Positions 17,355 through 26,504 of a stretch of DNA of 64,000 bases are shown piece after piece; within the stretch, counting starts at the first letter, position 1, and the number at the start of each line of letters is the position of its first letter. This DNA is from Flammeovirgaceae bacterium 311. Lineage in GTDB: Bacteria > Bacteroidota > Bacteroidia > Cytophagales > Cyclobacteriaceae. Under the pieces are notes generated by a model. It worked only from the letters and a program-made list of their open reading frames with translations, did no database searches and was not told where the DNA came from. The stretch is taken from positions 186,001 through 250,000 of the forward strand of contig CP004371.1 in the NCBI GenBank assembly GCA_000597885.1, read 5' to 3'. The translations under genes and the position numbers were made by a program.

Positions 17355-18562
17355 AAATTCAAATCGATGGTACCGAGAGGAAGAATAAAGGTGCTGAGTT
17401 GATGTTATATTCTATTCTAGGTGAAGTAGAAAATAAATTCCCAAATGCTACTGTCTATTATAATAACACGGACGGAAATATAGAAGCAATAGATACATCC
17501 CTGGATTTAAGACATCGCTTTTGGTTAAGACACGGTCGGTATCCCAGAGCAATATTTAGGCGGCTTAATATATATGTTCCTGTTTTAGATAGGTATTATG
17601 CCGATCCGCATGTTGATCTGGTACTTGATGCAAGTGGCTTTCGGTGGGGCGATCAGTGGAAGTATGATAATGAATTTTTCCAAAGATTTAGGAATTATTA
17701 CAGAGGTTTAAAAAGTAATGGTACTAAAATCATATTACTACCTCAGGCATTTGGACCTTTCCAAACATCACATGGCAAACAGGTAGTAGATATTTTGAAT
17801 ACCTACGCCGATTTGGTAATTGCCAGAGAAAAAATATCATACAATTTTTTAATCGAGGCTGGCCTTGATAAGGACAAGACTATGATATGTTCTGATTTTA
17901 GTTTAACCGTTAAAGGTGAGATTCCGGAGGAATTTAAAATCGTTGATGGCGTTTGTGTAATTCCCAATGCACAAATGATTAACCACACAGATACCTCCAG
18001 AGATCAATATATTTCCTTTTTAAAGAAAATTATTCAAAAAAGCCGATCTATAGGTTATACACCATTTTTGTTAAATCACGAAGGAAAAAGAGATCGCGAT
18101 TTGTGCAATGCCGTAAACGGGGTTTTAGATTCCCCTGTACAAATTGTTTCAGGTTTAAATTCTAAACAACTAAAAGGTGTTATCTCTACGGCATTTGCTG
18201 TAATTTCATCCCGCTACCACGGAGTTGCAAGTGCTATAAATCAAAACATCCCTTGCCTGGCTACAAGCTGGAGCCATAAATATTCCGAACTGTTTAAGGA
18301 TTTTGGACTAGAAGATAGAGTAATGAAGGTTAATGAATCGGATGAAAGAATAGATTCAAGACTTGAAGAACTCTTGGATACTGAATCAAACAGAGAAATA
18401 AGGAATCAACTAAAAGAGAGAAAACCAGAAGTTTCCAAACAAGTTGAGGCGATGTGGGAAAAATTATTTTCTATTATAGATGATACTACACTTCATCGCG
18501 GTACTGCTTCCGGGAATTACCGCAACGCAGATATTCCTGTACCAACCCGAACATCTTCTTAA
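17351..18562 (+). CDS. Polysaccharide pyruvyltransferase family protein
   Basis: This protein of 403 residues would add pyruvate from phosphoenolpyruvate to a sugar as a ketal (CsaB/WcaK family). The N-terminus has ERKNKGAELMLYSIL, the usual opening. ILLPQAFGPFQTSHGK and the C-terminal SSRYHGVASAINQNIPCLAT are the diagnostic family segments; the Arg-His of SRYHG is strongly conserved. It is translationally coupled to the nitroreductase upstream. It ends with a Thr/Ser-rich tail of unknown use. A pyruvylated acidic sugar in the final glycan is a reasonable inference. Confidence 0.83.
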   Translation: MKIQIDGTERKNKGAELMLYSILGEVENKFPNATVYYNNTDGNIEAIDTSLDLRHRFWLRHGRYPRAIFRRLNIYVPVLDRYYADPHVDLVLDASGFRWGDQWKYDNEFFQRFRNYYRGLKSNGTKIILLPQAFGPFQTSHGKQVVDILNTYADLVIAREKISYNFLIEAGLDKDKTMICSDFSLTVKGEIPEEFKIVDGVCVIPNAQMINHTDTSRDQYISFLKKIIQKSRSIGYTPFLLNHEGKRDRDLCNAVNGVLDSPVQIVSGLNSKQLKGVISTAFAVISSRYHGVASAINQNIPCLATSWSHKYSELFKDFGLEDRVMKVNESDERIDSRLEELLDTESNREIRNQLKERKPEVSKQVEAMWEKLFSIIDDTTLHRGTASGNYRNADIPVPTRTSS

Positions 18563-19000
18563 TTAAATCCATCGCTTTGTTGTTTCGGACAAAACTATGC
18601 CGCCTCCAAGTGCTAGAAGAGATGCACCTGGCCGGTGGGTTATATTATGCGGAGAAGAAGTAGCGAAGTTAAAGATCCGCCGCTGCGTTTCCTGTAATGG
18701 TGAGATGTTTATGCTAACATAGCAGGCTGATGTTTAGGTGGCTGTTGTGGGAAGTAGATTCAAATCTTGTTTGCGAAAGGGTGGTTGAGAACTGAGCGAC
18801 TAAGGATTTAGCATTATATATACTGACCGTTTTTTGCTCAAGTAGATAACAGAAGGTGGACAGTGCTTCTGTTCAGCTTTGAATAAAGTATAAACCTTTG
18901 GGAACTCAGGGGTGTTAAGTTTTTTGTATGGGATTATGAACTGAGGGGCAAGCGCAGTCATCGCAGTTCATTTTTTAGCAATACCTTGCAAAGCATCTAT
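18563..19000 (+). other. Gene-poor stretch of about 440 bp
   Basis: No known gene is visible. An ATG at 18597 opens a 41-codon frame containing APGRWVILCGEEVAKLKIRR and ending at a TAG near 18720, but I recognise no family and see no start signal. The rest has stops in all frames. The stretch separates the pyruvyltransferase from the next gene and may be the scar of a lost gene. Confidence 0.4.
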
Positions 19001-20221
19001 ATGGGAAAAATCATTTTTTTAGAATCACGTCTCTTTCGAAACAGCATGATTGAAACCTATCAGATTAATCAGCTGAAAGAATCAGGGCATGAAATTGAAA
19101 TCTGGTACTTGGGTCAACTGTTTGGTGTTAGCAACAACATTGTATTAAAAGCTCCGGCAATAGAGGAGTATGTAGTTATGATCAATAGTCTTAGCTACCT
19201 GAAAGCGAAGGTTGAAGATTTACCAGCTAACTCTGTTTTCTTCTCCATGTTGGGCTTACTTTATTATTATCCTATACTTTACAAAGTCATCAAGTCCAGG
19301 AAAGACCTGATCTGGATAGGCAGAATAACCAAGAGTATTCCAAAAGGTGGTGGCAATAATAAACAAAGTATTTTCAAAGCTGTTTTTGGCAGCATCATGT
19401 TTTACAGGATATACCGGCCTCTAGGCAACGTAGTGCTTTACCTGGTTCAAAAGGTAATTAGGAAATGGGGCCGTACTGTAGGTGTAAAGTCTTATGAACC
19501 TGATTATTTGATGGTCACGAATGTAAAGCAAGTCCCTCAAAGTTTTCCTCAGGATAAGGTCATCATTACCCACGCAGATGATTATAACATACACTTGTTG
19601 AAAAAGAACATTGATGTTGACACTTCTCTACAAGATGCAATTGTGTTTTTGGACCAAATGCTCTATTTCCACCCGGATTTTAGAAATTTAGGAGAGGATA
19701 AGAAAGATGTAGAAGACTACTACTACAACCTTAATAAAGTGCTGGATGATCTTTCCCGGACATATGGTAAACCAGTAGTTGTTGCCGGACACCCAGAAGC
19801 TGATAAGAACCCACAATACTCAGAGAAGTTTAAAGGTAAGAAGTTCGTTGTGGGTAAAAGTGTTAGCCTGGTAAGGCATGCAGCCCTGGTGGTGAGCCAC
19901 TACAGTACAGCCGTAAATTTTGCTGCTATCTACGATAAGCCACTATTGCTTTTAGTAAGTAATAGCTTTAAGAAGTATGACAAGATCATGAATCCTTTAA
20001 GGGCATTTTCCGGAGCGTTGCAAGCAACTATCGTAAACATAGATGATTACAACCAGGAAGCCCTTGAGCAGAGCTTAAAGCCTGATTATAAATTATACAA
20101 GGAAAATTACATTAAAACTGAGAACACACCAGAGGAACTATCGTATCCTTATGCAGTAGACTATGTGTTAGCTCGTGCAAAAGGATCAAGTACCAGCTAT
20201 AAAATGGCCGAAACTTACTAG
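19001..20221 (+). CDS. Uncharacterised glycan-locus protein, GT-B-like C-terminus
   Basis: I do not recognise this 406-residue protein firmly. The N-terminus MGKIIFLESRLFRNSMIETY is followed by LKESGHEIEIWYLGQLF, the pattern of a Rossmann-like acceptor domain. The C-terminal LVSHYSTAVNFAAIYDKPLLL resembles the donor-site end of polysialyl- or glycerophosphotransferase-type GT-B enzymes. A soluble cytoplasmic glycosyltransferase is the best guess. I chose the ATG at 19001 over a TTG 15 bp upstream because family-like sequence begins there. It stands alone, with about 440 bp before it and 340 bp after it. Confidence 0.6.
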   Translation: MGKIIFLESRLFRNSMIETYQINQLKESGHEIEIWYLGQLFGVSNNIVLKAPAIEEYVVMINSLSYLKAKVEDLPANSVFFSMLGLLYYYPILYKVIKSRKDLIWIGRITKSIPKGGGNNKQSIFKAVFGSIMFYRIYRPLGNVVLYLVQKVIRKWGRTVGVKSYEPDYLMVTNVKQVPQSFPQDKVIITHADDYNIHLLKKNIDVDTSLQDAIVFLDQMLYFHPDFRNLGEDKKDVEDYYYNLNKVLDDLSRTYGKPVVVAGHPEADKNPQYSEKFKGKKFVVGKSVSLVRHAALVVSHYSTAVNFAAIYDKPLLLLVSNSFKKYDKIMNPLRAFSGALQATIVNIDDYNQEALEQSLKPDYKLYKENYIKTENTPEELSYPYAVDYVLARAKGSSTSYKMAETY

Positions 20222-20559
20222 CAGTTGGTGTGTAAAATGGTGTATTCCTAACCGACAGCATTTAACTGTGCCCGGGTTGGCCTGCCAAAAATACAATAGC
20301 TTTTATAAAGACAGCCTTGATAAATCCTGAAGCTGGCAGTTTAGCCAGCGGTGTGGAGTCTAGAGTTAAATAATAAAAGTTACCAACCAGTTTAATAGGT
20401 TCGCAACTTTTTTGGCTATTAGAGACGTGAACAGCAGAGAAGAAGGTAAGCAGCAGGAAAACACAACCTTTCTGTTCCTGCAACGATTATGTTTATGCAG
20501 ATGCTTTCCTGTTGTGTTGATTTTTTCGACTGTAAGTAAAAGGGGATACCCCAATATAG
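20222..20559 (+). other. Gene-poor stretch of about 340 bp
   Basis: Nothing recognisable is encoded here. A plus-strand frame from 20412 overlaps the next glycosyltransferase and reads as low-quality sequence rich in Cys and Thr. I treat the stretch as the promoter region for the long operon that begins at 20560. No convincing promoter box stands out. Confidence 0.4.
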
Positions 20560-21654
20560 ATGAAAGTTCTTCAGTTAATACATACACCACAATTGCGTGG
20601 TGCTGAGATTTTTGCAGCACAATTATCAGATAATCTTGAGCAGCAAGGCCATAGCTCTAAGCTTTTGGCTATTTATGAAAATATGGATGGCAGCAATTAC
20701 AGGAGCTGTCTTAGTATCAAAGCAAACCCCAAAGCACGCCTCTGGGACCGGCAGGGCTGGAAAAAACTGGCAGACTTAGTAGCAGCAGAAAAGCCAGATG
20801 TAGTGCAGGCTAATGCAGGCGACACCCTGAAATATGCCGTTTTCTCCAAATTGCTCTATGGCTGGAAGCAGCCACTGGTTTTTCGCAATGCCAGCACCCT
20901 AAGCTCTTACCTGAAACAGCCATTTCATAAAGTTTTTACTGGCTTTCTCTTCAGGAAGATCGATGCAGTGGCTTCTGTGAGCGAATTCTCCAGACAGGAC
21001 CTGGTGGGTCTCTTTCCCTATTTAGCTAATAAAGCCAGGGTCATTCCCATTGGTCTGGAGAAGCCAAAACCTGTAAGCAATCCCTTTCCGGCTAATGATT
21101 TTCAGCGGATCGACCTGGTACATGTGGGTGGCTTTTCTTTTGAAAAGAACCACAAAGGGCTGCTGCGCATCTTTAAGAAAACCCTAATGCGCCTGCCCCA
21201 GGCTCACCTCTGGCTGGTGGGCGATGGTCCGCTTCGGGCAGAAACAGAAGCCTTGATAAAGAGAGAGGGGCTGCAGGAAAGGGTACACTTTACCGGCTTT
21301 GTACAAAACCCACTGGATTATATTGCCCATGGCGATGCCCTGCTGCTGCCCAGCATCATTGAGGGCTTACCAGGGGTGATCTTGGAGGCCATGCTTTATA
21401 AAACCCCGGTGGTGGCCTATAAAGTAGGGGGCATTGGCGAGGTAGTAATCCCCGGGAATACAGGCTGGCTCTTGGAGGCTGGCAATGAAGAAGGATTTGC
21501 CTTCGCCATTGAAAGGCTTATCAACAATAAGGAGATAACCCTGGGTATTGTAGATAAGGCTTTTCAGCAGGTTAATAAGCAGTACATGAATGATGGTATT
21601 GCCCACTCATTCATCAACTTATATCAGGGGCTGATGGAAAGAAATTTAAACTAA
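20560..21654 (+). CDS. Family 4 glycosyltransferase (GT-B)
   Basis: This is a retaining glycosyltransferase of 364 residues. The N-terminal loop is HTPQLRGAEIFAAQL near residues 8-22. The donor domain has HVGGFSFEKNHKGLL and the E-x7-E motif IEGLPGVILEAM, with both Glu present. It is the first gene of the long operon that runs to 34.3 kb. A 38-bp gap separates it from the GT2 that follows. Substrates are unknown. Confidence 0.88.
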   Translation: MKVLQLIHTPQLRGAEIFAAQLSDNLEQQGHSSKLLAIYENMDGSNYRSCLSIKANPKARLWDRQGWKKLADLVAAEKPDVVQANAGDTLKYAVFSKLLYGWKQPLVFRNASTLSSYLKQPFHKVFTGFLFRKIDAVASVSEFSRQDLVGLFPYLANKARVIPIGLEKPKPVSNPFPANDFQRIDLVHVGGFSFEKNHKGLLRIFKKTLMRLPQAHLWLVGDGPLRAETEALIKREGLQERVHFTGFVQNPLDYIAHGDALLLPSIIEGLPGVILEAMLYKTPVVAYKVGGIGEVVIPGNTGWLLEAGNEEGFAFAIERLINNKEITLGIVDKAFQQVNKQYMNDGIAHSFINLYQGLMERNLN

Positions 21655-21692
21655 AGAAGAAACAGATAGCGCTTGTTCTGAAGATAGAATGT

Positions 21693-22535
21693 ATGATGCC
21701 AAAAGTTGGAGTAGTAATCCTAACCTTAAACCGCTTAAACCTCCTGAAGATCACCATCTGCAAGGTGCTTGCGCAGACCCATCAGGCTGCAGAAGTGCTG
21801 GTAGTGGATAATTACTCTATGGACGGTACCAGGGAATACCTGGAAAGTGAGAACAGGATAACAAAGCTGTACCTGGATGAGAACCTGGGACCAGCCGGCG
21901 GCTTTCATGAAGGCATTAAATATTTTGCGGAAAAAACAGATGTGGACTATGTCTGGCTGATGGACGATGATTTTTTCCCCTTCAAGGACTGTCTGGAAAT
22001 TCTGCTGGAAAACACCAATGAGCGAACGGTTGCTTATCCCCACATCCGGGAAAAGGATTTTGCCTCCCGCAGAATGCCAGGCTGGTGGGGGGTGCTCATT
22101 CCCATGCCCGTGATAAAACAGGTAGGATATCCGCTCAAGGAGCTTTTCTTCTGGGCAGAAGATACCGAATACATGCAGGAGCGTATCAGAGACCGGCATA
22201 AATACCCATGCGTATGGATCCCCAGGGCCAAAGGTGTGCATTTTACCCAGCGGTCTACCAATTACCGGCAGCCCTGGCGCTATTATTACGAAGTACGTAA
22301 CATGCTGTATATGCGCTTGTACGTAAAGGAAAAAACAGCCCTAAGAGCATATAAGCTGGTACGGAGCTGGGTAAAGCTGTTTGGCAAGATTGTATTCACA
22401 GAAAATAACAGACGCGAAAAAATTGAATGGTTCCTGCGCGGAACTGTTCATGGCGTATCTAAAAAAATAGGTAAAACCATTGAGCCCCATGGCGGAAAAG
22501 ATAAAAATTCTACACATTATAAAGTCACTCGGTAG
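21693..22535 (+). CDS. Family 2 glycosyltransferase, galactofuranosyltransferase/rhamnosyltransferase-like
   Basis: This is a GT-A enzyme of 280 residues. It starts KVGVVILTLNRLNLL and has VVDNYSMDGT near residue 37, LDENLGPAGGFHEG near 68, and the metal motif WLMDDDFFP near 90. The NxGxAGG segment followed by W-x-MDDD is typical of the GlfT2/RfbF-like branch of GT2. FWAEDTEY and CVWIPRAKGVHF follow as usual. Its last 47 bp overlap the next gene in another frame. Transfer of a furanosyl or rhamnosyl residue is a family-level guess. Confidence 0.83.
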   Translation: MMPKVGVVILTLNRLNLLKITICKVLAQTHQAAEVLVVDNYSMDGTREYLESENRITKLYLDENLGPAGGFHEGIKYFAEKTDVDYVWLMDDDFFPFKDCLEILLENTNERTVAYPHIREKDFASRRMPGWWGVLIPMPVIKQVGYPLKELFFWAEDTEYMQERIRDRHKYPCVWIPRAKGVHFTQRSTNYRQPWRYYYEVRNMLYMRLYVKEKTALRAYKLVRSWVKLFGKIVFTENNRREKIEWFLRGTVHGVSKKIGKTIEPHGGKDKNSTHYKVTR

Positions 22536-23646
22536 GGGTGGGGCAGAAATGCTGTTGCCCGAATCGCTGAAGTACCACGACCAGGACCGGTATGAGTTTC
22601 ACTACATCTACTTTCTGCCCTGGAAAGACCAGGTTGTGAAACCCCTGGAGCGGAATGGAGGCAAGGTCACCTGCCTTTCGTCCAATAATAATATTGAAAT
22701 CATGATGAAGGTGCCGGCCCTGGTGAGGTACATCCGCAGGAACAACATTAAGCTGGTACACTGCCACCTGGCCTGGGCAGGCATAGCTGGCAGGATAGCC
22801 GCAAAGTTAGCCGGTGTGCCTGTGATCTATACCGAGCATAATAACATCAACAGCTATCATATACTTACCTACCTGGCAGGCAGGTTTACTGCCTTCCTCA
22901 ACGATCTTACCATTGCCGTATCTGCAGATGCCGAAGAGGCAACCAGGAAGATTGTAGCCCCGGAAAAATTGCGGCTGCTCCTCAATGGTGTAGACACCAA
23001 GGTTTTTAACCGGGGAGACCATCCTTCGGACATGAGGCAGAAACTGGGCATACCGGAAGATCATATCATTGTATCCACTGTAGCAGTATTCCGCAAACAG
23101 AAAAGGCTTGACCTTTTTATTAAGGTGGTAGAGGCTATTGCCAAACGTAATGAGAAGGTAAGCGTTATCATGATAGGCGATGGACCTGAAAAGCCACAAG
23201 TGGAGGCAGAGGCAGCATCGCTGGGGCTGTTAGGCCGCGTCTATTTCGAGGGTTTACAGCATAACGTGAAACCTTATCTGGATATCACCGATATTTATTT
23301 AATGACCTCCGATTTTGAAGGCCTGCCTATTGCACTGCTGGAAGCCATGAGCATGTCCTGTGCCCCTGTTGCCACAGAGGTGGGAGGAATTCCCGAACTG
23401 GTGCAGAACGAAATTTCCGGCCTGTTACGGCCAGCAGGAGATATAGATGCGCTGCAGGAGGCGGTAGAGAGCCTGATACAGGATAGCCGCAGAAGGCTGG
23501 AAATTGCAGCCAATGCGCGGCTCAGAATTGAGCAGCAGTTTAGTATGAAGAAAATGGTGCGGGAGCTGGAGGAGGTGTATCATCAATTTTTAACCCGGGG
23601 AGCATACAGTAAATTAACGCATGGAGTATACGGTAAGAGCAGCTAA
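22489..23646 (+). CDS. Family 4 glycosyltransferase (GT-B)
   Basis: This is a retaining glycosyltransferase of about 385 residues. KILHIIKSLGRGGAEMLL opens the acceptor domain, VIYTEHNNINSYH follows, and the donor domain ends in FEGLPIALLEAMS with the E-x7-E pair. I use the ATG at 22489, because the frame also offers only a TTG 9 bp earlier. The gene starts 47 bp inside the GT2 and ends 26 bp inside the GNAT gene. Such long overlaps point to tight co-translation. Confidence 0.87.
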   Translation: MAEKIKILHIIKSLGRGGAEMLLPESLKYHDQDRYEFHYIYFLPWKDQVVKPLERNGGKVTCLSSNNNIEIMMKVPALVRYIRRNNIKLVHCHLAWAGIAGRIAAKLAGVPVIYTEHNNINSYHILTYLAGRFTAFLNDLTIAVSADAEEATRKIVAPEKLRLLLNGVDTKVFNRGDHPSDMRQKLGIPEDHIIVSTVAVFRKQKRLDLFIKVVEAIAKRNEKVSVIMIGDGPEKPQVEAEAASLGLLGRVYFEGLQHNVKPYLDITDIYLMTSDFEGLPIALLEAMSMSCAPVATEVGGIPELVQNEISGLLRPAGDIDALQEAVESLIQDSRRRLEIAANARLRIEQQFSMKKMVRELEEVYHQFLTRGAYSKLTHGVYGKSS

Positions 23647-24598
23647 TGAGCAGGACATCCCTGCCATCATAGAATTATTCAGAATATCATTAGGTGCAGA
23701 ATATGGTGCCCCAAAAGAAAGTTTCTGGAGGTGGAAGCATATCAAAAATCCATTTGGCGTATCGCCTGTGCTGCTGGCTTTTAATGGTGAAAAACTCATT
23801 GGTTTAAGGGCATTCATGCGCTGGCAATGGCAATACAATGGAAAAATTTTGCCAGCCTTTAGAGCGGTAGATACAGGCACTCACCCGGATTATAGAGGTA
23901 AGGGCATTTTTTCCAGGCTCACGAAACAACTTATTACCGAGCTGAAAGAAAGCGAGCCACCAAGCTTTATTTATAATACACCAAATAATGCTTCAAAACC
24001 AGGCTATCTGAAAATGGGCTGGCAGGTGCTGGGCAAACCTATTGTGTTTGGCAGTGCAAGCTTTCACTACTCCAATTATTCACCACTTCGGTTCGAGCGT
24101 TATCAGGAGGAACTACAAAACCTGGATTTCAGCAGCCTTCCCAAAAGTTATGAACTGGATGTTAATCCGGGCCTGATCCATGTTGATCATTCCCTTAAAT
24201 ACTATAAGTGGCGATACCAGTCTATTCCTGAAATTCCGTATGGTTCATACAGGTTCGAAAGCAGTGATGCAGAAATCCTGCTTTTCATGCACCTGAAAAA
24301 CAGAAAGTATTTTCATGAATTAAGAATTAGTGATGCGCTCTGGTTAAGGGGGCAACCCCGGCGGCAAATGCTGATGCAGGCCGCTCATACGTTGGCAGCC
24401 CGCTTAGGTACTCCTTTTATCAGTTTCGTTTCTAACGATCCTTTAAGCCTGTGGGAAAGAATAAATTATAAGATGTTCTCGATCCAGAAACTGGCCCCTG
24501 AGCTAACGGTTCGTGAAGTGAACAGCCCGGAATTGCTGGAGCTGGTAAGTGATATAAACAACTGGTCCTTTACAATGGGCGATCTGGAGTTATTTTAA
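23621..24598 (+). CDS. GNAT-family N-acetyltransferase
   Basis: This is an acyl-CoA-dependent acyltransferase of 325 residues, longer than a minimal GNAT. The N-terminus VRAANEQDIPAIIELF is the standard GNAT opening. The acetyl-CoA loop is THPDYRGKGIFSRL near residues 88-101, and NTPNNASKPGYLKMGW is the beta-bulge region. The C-terminal third has no motif I recognise. It overlaps the preceding GT4 by 26 bp and is followed at once by the asparagine synthetase homologue. It probably acylates an amino sugar of the glycan. Confidence 0.78.
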   Translation: MEYTVRAANEQDIPAIIELFRISLGAEYGAPKESFWRWKHIKNPFGVSPVLLAFNGEKLIGLRAFMRWQWQYNGKILPAFRAVDTGTHPDYRGKGIFSRLTKQLITELKESEPPSFIYNTPNNASKPGYLKMGWQVLGKPIVFGSASFHYSNYSPLRFERYQEELQNLDFSSLPKSYELDVNPGLIHVDHSLKYYKWRYQSIPEIPYGSYRFESSDAEILLFMHLKNRKYFHELRISDALWLRGQPRRQMLMQAAHTLAARLGTPFISFVSNDPLSLWERINYKMFSIQKLAPELTVREVNSPELLELVSDINNWSFTMGDLELF

Positions 24599-24599
24599 T

Positions 24600-26444
24600 A
24601 TGTGTGGAATTTTTGGAAATATAGGTCGCCTGAAAGAGCGTGACATGAAAATAGCAGAAGAGATGCTCTGCCACCGGGGTCCGGATGGGCAGGTGTATAA
24701 AACGTTTGCCCCAAATGTGCATCTCTTTCATGCCCGCCTTAGCATTGTCGATATTGCCGGGGGTACACAACCCATGGAAGAGGAGGGGCTGGCCATTATT
24801 TTCAATGGGGAAATTTACAACCACCAGGAGCTGCGCGAGCAGTTTAAGCTCAGGGGGCGCACCCACTCCGATACCGAAACCATGCTGCTCCTGTACAGAC
24901 AGCTGGGGCTGGGAATGTTGGAGCACCTGGAGGGGATGTTTGCCCTTGCCCTTTATGATACAGCGCAGGGCAAGCTACACCTGATACGAGACCGGGCCGG
25001 GAAAAAACCTCTTTATTTCTCCAAAACCAGCGATAGCATTTATTTTGGCAGTGAGCAAAATGTGCTGCAAAGGGTATTGCGGCCTTCCATCAGGCTTTCG
25101 GCCATGGCCAGTTACCTGCAAACAGGCATGGTATACGGCAAGGATACGCCCTTTAGGGATCTGTATGAATTGAAACCAGGCCACCGGGTAGAGATAGATG
25201 TGCGCAGCGGCAACATTTCAGAGCAAAAGCAATGGTGGTCTATTGAGCCATTTTATGAAAAGGGAATCCAGCTAGGAGAAGAAGAAGCTCTTCAGGAGCT
25301 TGATCTGCGATTAAAACGGGCAGTAAAGCGACGCATTGAAAGCAGTGACCTGGAAGTTGGCTGCTTTTTGAGTGGAGGCATCGACAGCGGCATTGTTACA
25401 GCAATGGCAACAGAAGTAAAGCCCGGCCTGCGCACCTTCACAGTCAAGTTTAGCGATGAGTACGACGAATCGCCTGTTGCCAGAAAAGTTGCCCAACACT
25501 TGGGTACCAACCACCAGGAGCTGAATGTATCTTACGATCACCTGCTGCAGGATTTTGAGAATATTGTAAATGCCTATGGGGAGCCTTTTGTAGATGATTC
25601 CCAGATCCCATCTTACTACGTTGCCCGAGAAGCCCGTAAACATTTAACCGTTATCGTGAACGGCGATGGCGGAGATGAACTGTTTGGAGGCTACCGGCGC
25701 TATGTGCCTTATGCCAGTGCCTTGTTAAGAAGCAAAGGCGTGCAGGCGTTGTCGAAGCTTATTGCCCCCCTGCTGCCGGCACCTGGCAATAAAATGACCC
25801 TCTATAACTATGCCTATCGCCTGGCCAAGCTTAACAGCCTGGAGCAGTATGAGCAATACCTCAGTGCTAGTACCGATCTGCTTCTTGATCAGTCGGTTCC
25901 CTTCCTGGTTAAGCCCGATGGCGCCCTGGAACAAAAGGTTCGCAGCATCTTTGCTAAAGATATTACAGATCTGCAGAAGATCATGCTGACCGACTTTGAG
26001 ACCATTCTTCCGTACATCCTCCTGAAAAAAATAGACATCAGCTCCATGCAGAACTCGCTGGAGGGGAGGTCGCCTTTTCTATCTAAAGATATTCTGGAGT
26101 TTGCGCCTCTGCTGCCAGACCACATGAAAGTAAGAGGGAAGACTACCAAATGGCTGCTAAGAAAACTTTCAGCCAGATATCTTCCAGCCGGTAATGACAA
26201 GCTACCCAAGCGTGGATTTGAGGTGCCCATCATTGGTATGGTAGAAGATACACTGCAACCTATTCTGCAGGATTACCTGCATAGCAGCAATGTTATATAC
26301 AAAGAAGTACTCGATGCACGCTTTGTTAATAAGTTGCTGAACAACAAGATTGATATGTCGAAAGATAAAAGAGCCAAGATTCTTTTTGGTTTGTTAACCA
26401 TGGAAATATGGTACCGTAAGCAAAAAGAAGCCGTACCAGCCTAA
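24600..26444 (+). CDS. Glutamine-hydrolysing asparagine synthetase homologue (AsnB family)
   Basis: This is a two-domain amidotransferase of 614 residues. The N-terminal glutaminase has the catalytic Cys directly after the initiator Met (MCGIFGNIG), plus CHRGPDGQ and FNGEIYNHQELR. The synthetase domain has the pyrophosphatase loop CFLSGGIDSGIVTAM near residues 252-266 and GDGGDELFGGYRRY. Copies inside glycan loci often amidate a uronic acid or another carboxylate rather than aspartate, and that is the likely role here. Its start follows the GNAT stop within 2 bp. A housekeeping role cannot be excluded. Confidence 0.88.
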   Translation: MCGIFGNIGRLKERDMKIAEEMLCHRGPDGQVYKTFAPNVHLFHARLSIVDIAGGTQPMEEEGLAIIFNGEIYNHQELREQFKLRGRTHSDTETMLLLYRQLGLGMLEHLEGMFALALYDTAQGKLHLIRDRAGKKPLYFSKTSDSIYFGSEQNVLQRVLRPSIRLSAMASYLQTGMVYGKDTPFRDLYELKPGHRVEIDVRSGNISEQKQWWSIEPFYEKGIQLGEEEALQELDLRLKRAVKRRIESSDLEVGCFLSGGIDSGIVTAMATEVKPGLRTFTVKFSDEYDESPVARKVAQHLGTNHQELNVSYDHLLQDFENIVNAYGEPFVDDSQIPSYYVAREARKHLTVIVNGDGGDELFGGYRRYVPYASALLRSKGVQALSKLIAPLLPAPGNKMTLYNYAYRLAKLNSLEQYEQYLSASTDLLLDQSVPFLVKPDGALEQKVRSIFAKDITDLQKIMLTDFETILPYILLKKIDISSMQNSLEGRSPFLSKDILEFAPLLPDHMKVRGKTTKWLLRKLSARYLPAGNDKLPKRGFEVPIIGMVEDTLQPILQDYLHSSNVIYKEVLDARFVNKLLNNKIDMSKDKRAKILFGLLTMEIWYRKQKEAVPA

Positions 26445-26504
26445 GGGCTTTGAAAGCTTCCGGCAGCTATGTGTTGCCTTTACCAGAATCATTGATATAT
26501 AAAG

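Noticed and set aside
18597-18722. 41-codon frame in the gap after the pyruvyltransferase
   Set aside because: It is short, has no recognisable domain or start signal, and is no longer than expected by chance in a 440-bp gap.
20412-20606. 64-codon plus-strand frame before the GT4 at 20560
   Set aside because: It overlaps the real glycosyltransferase start, has unusual Cys/Thr-rich composition and no recognisable motif.
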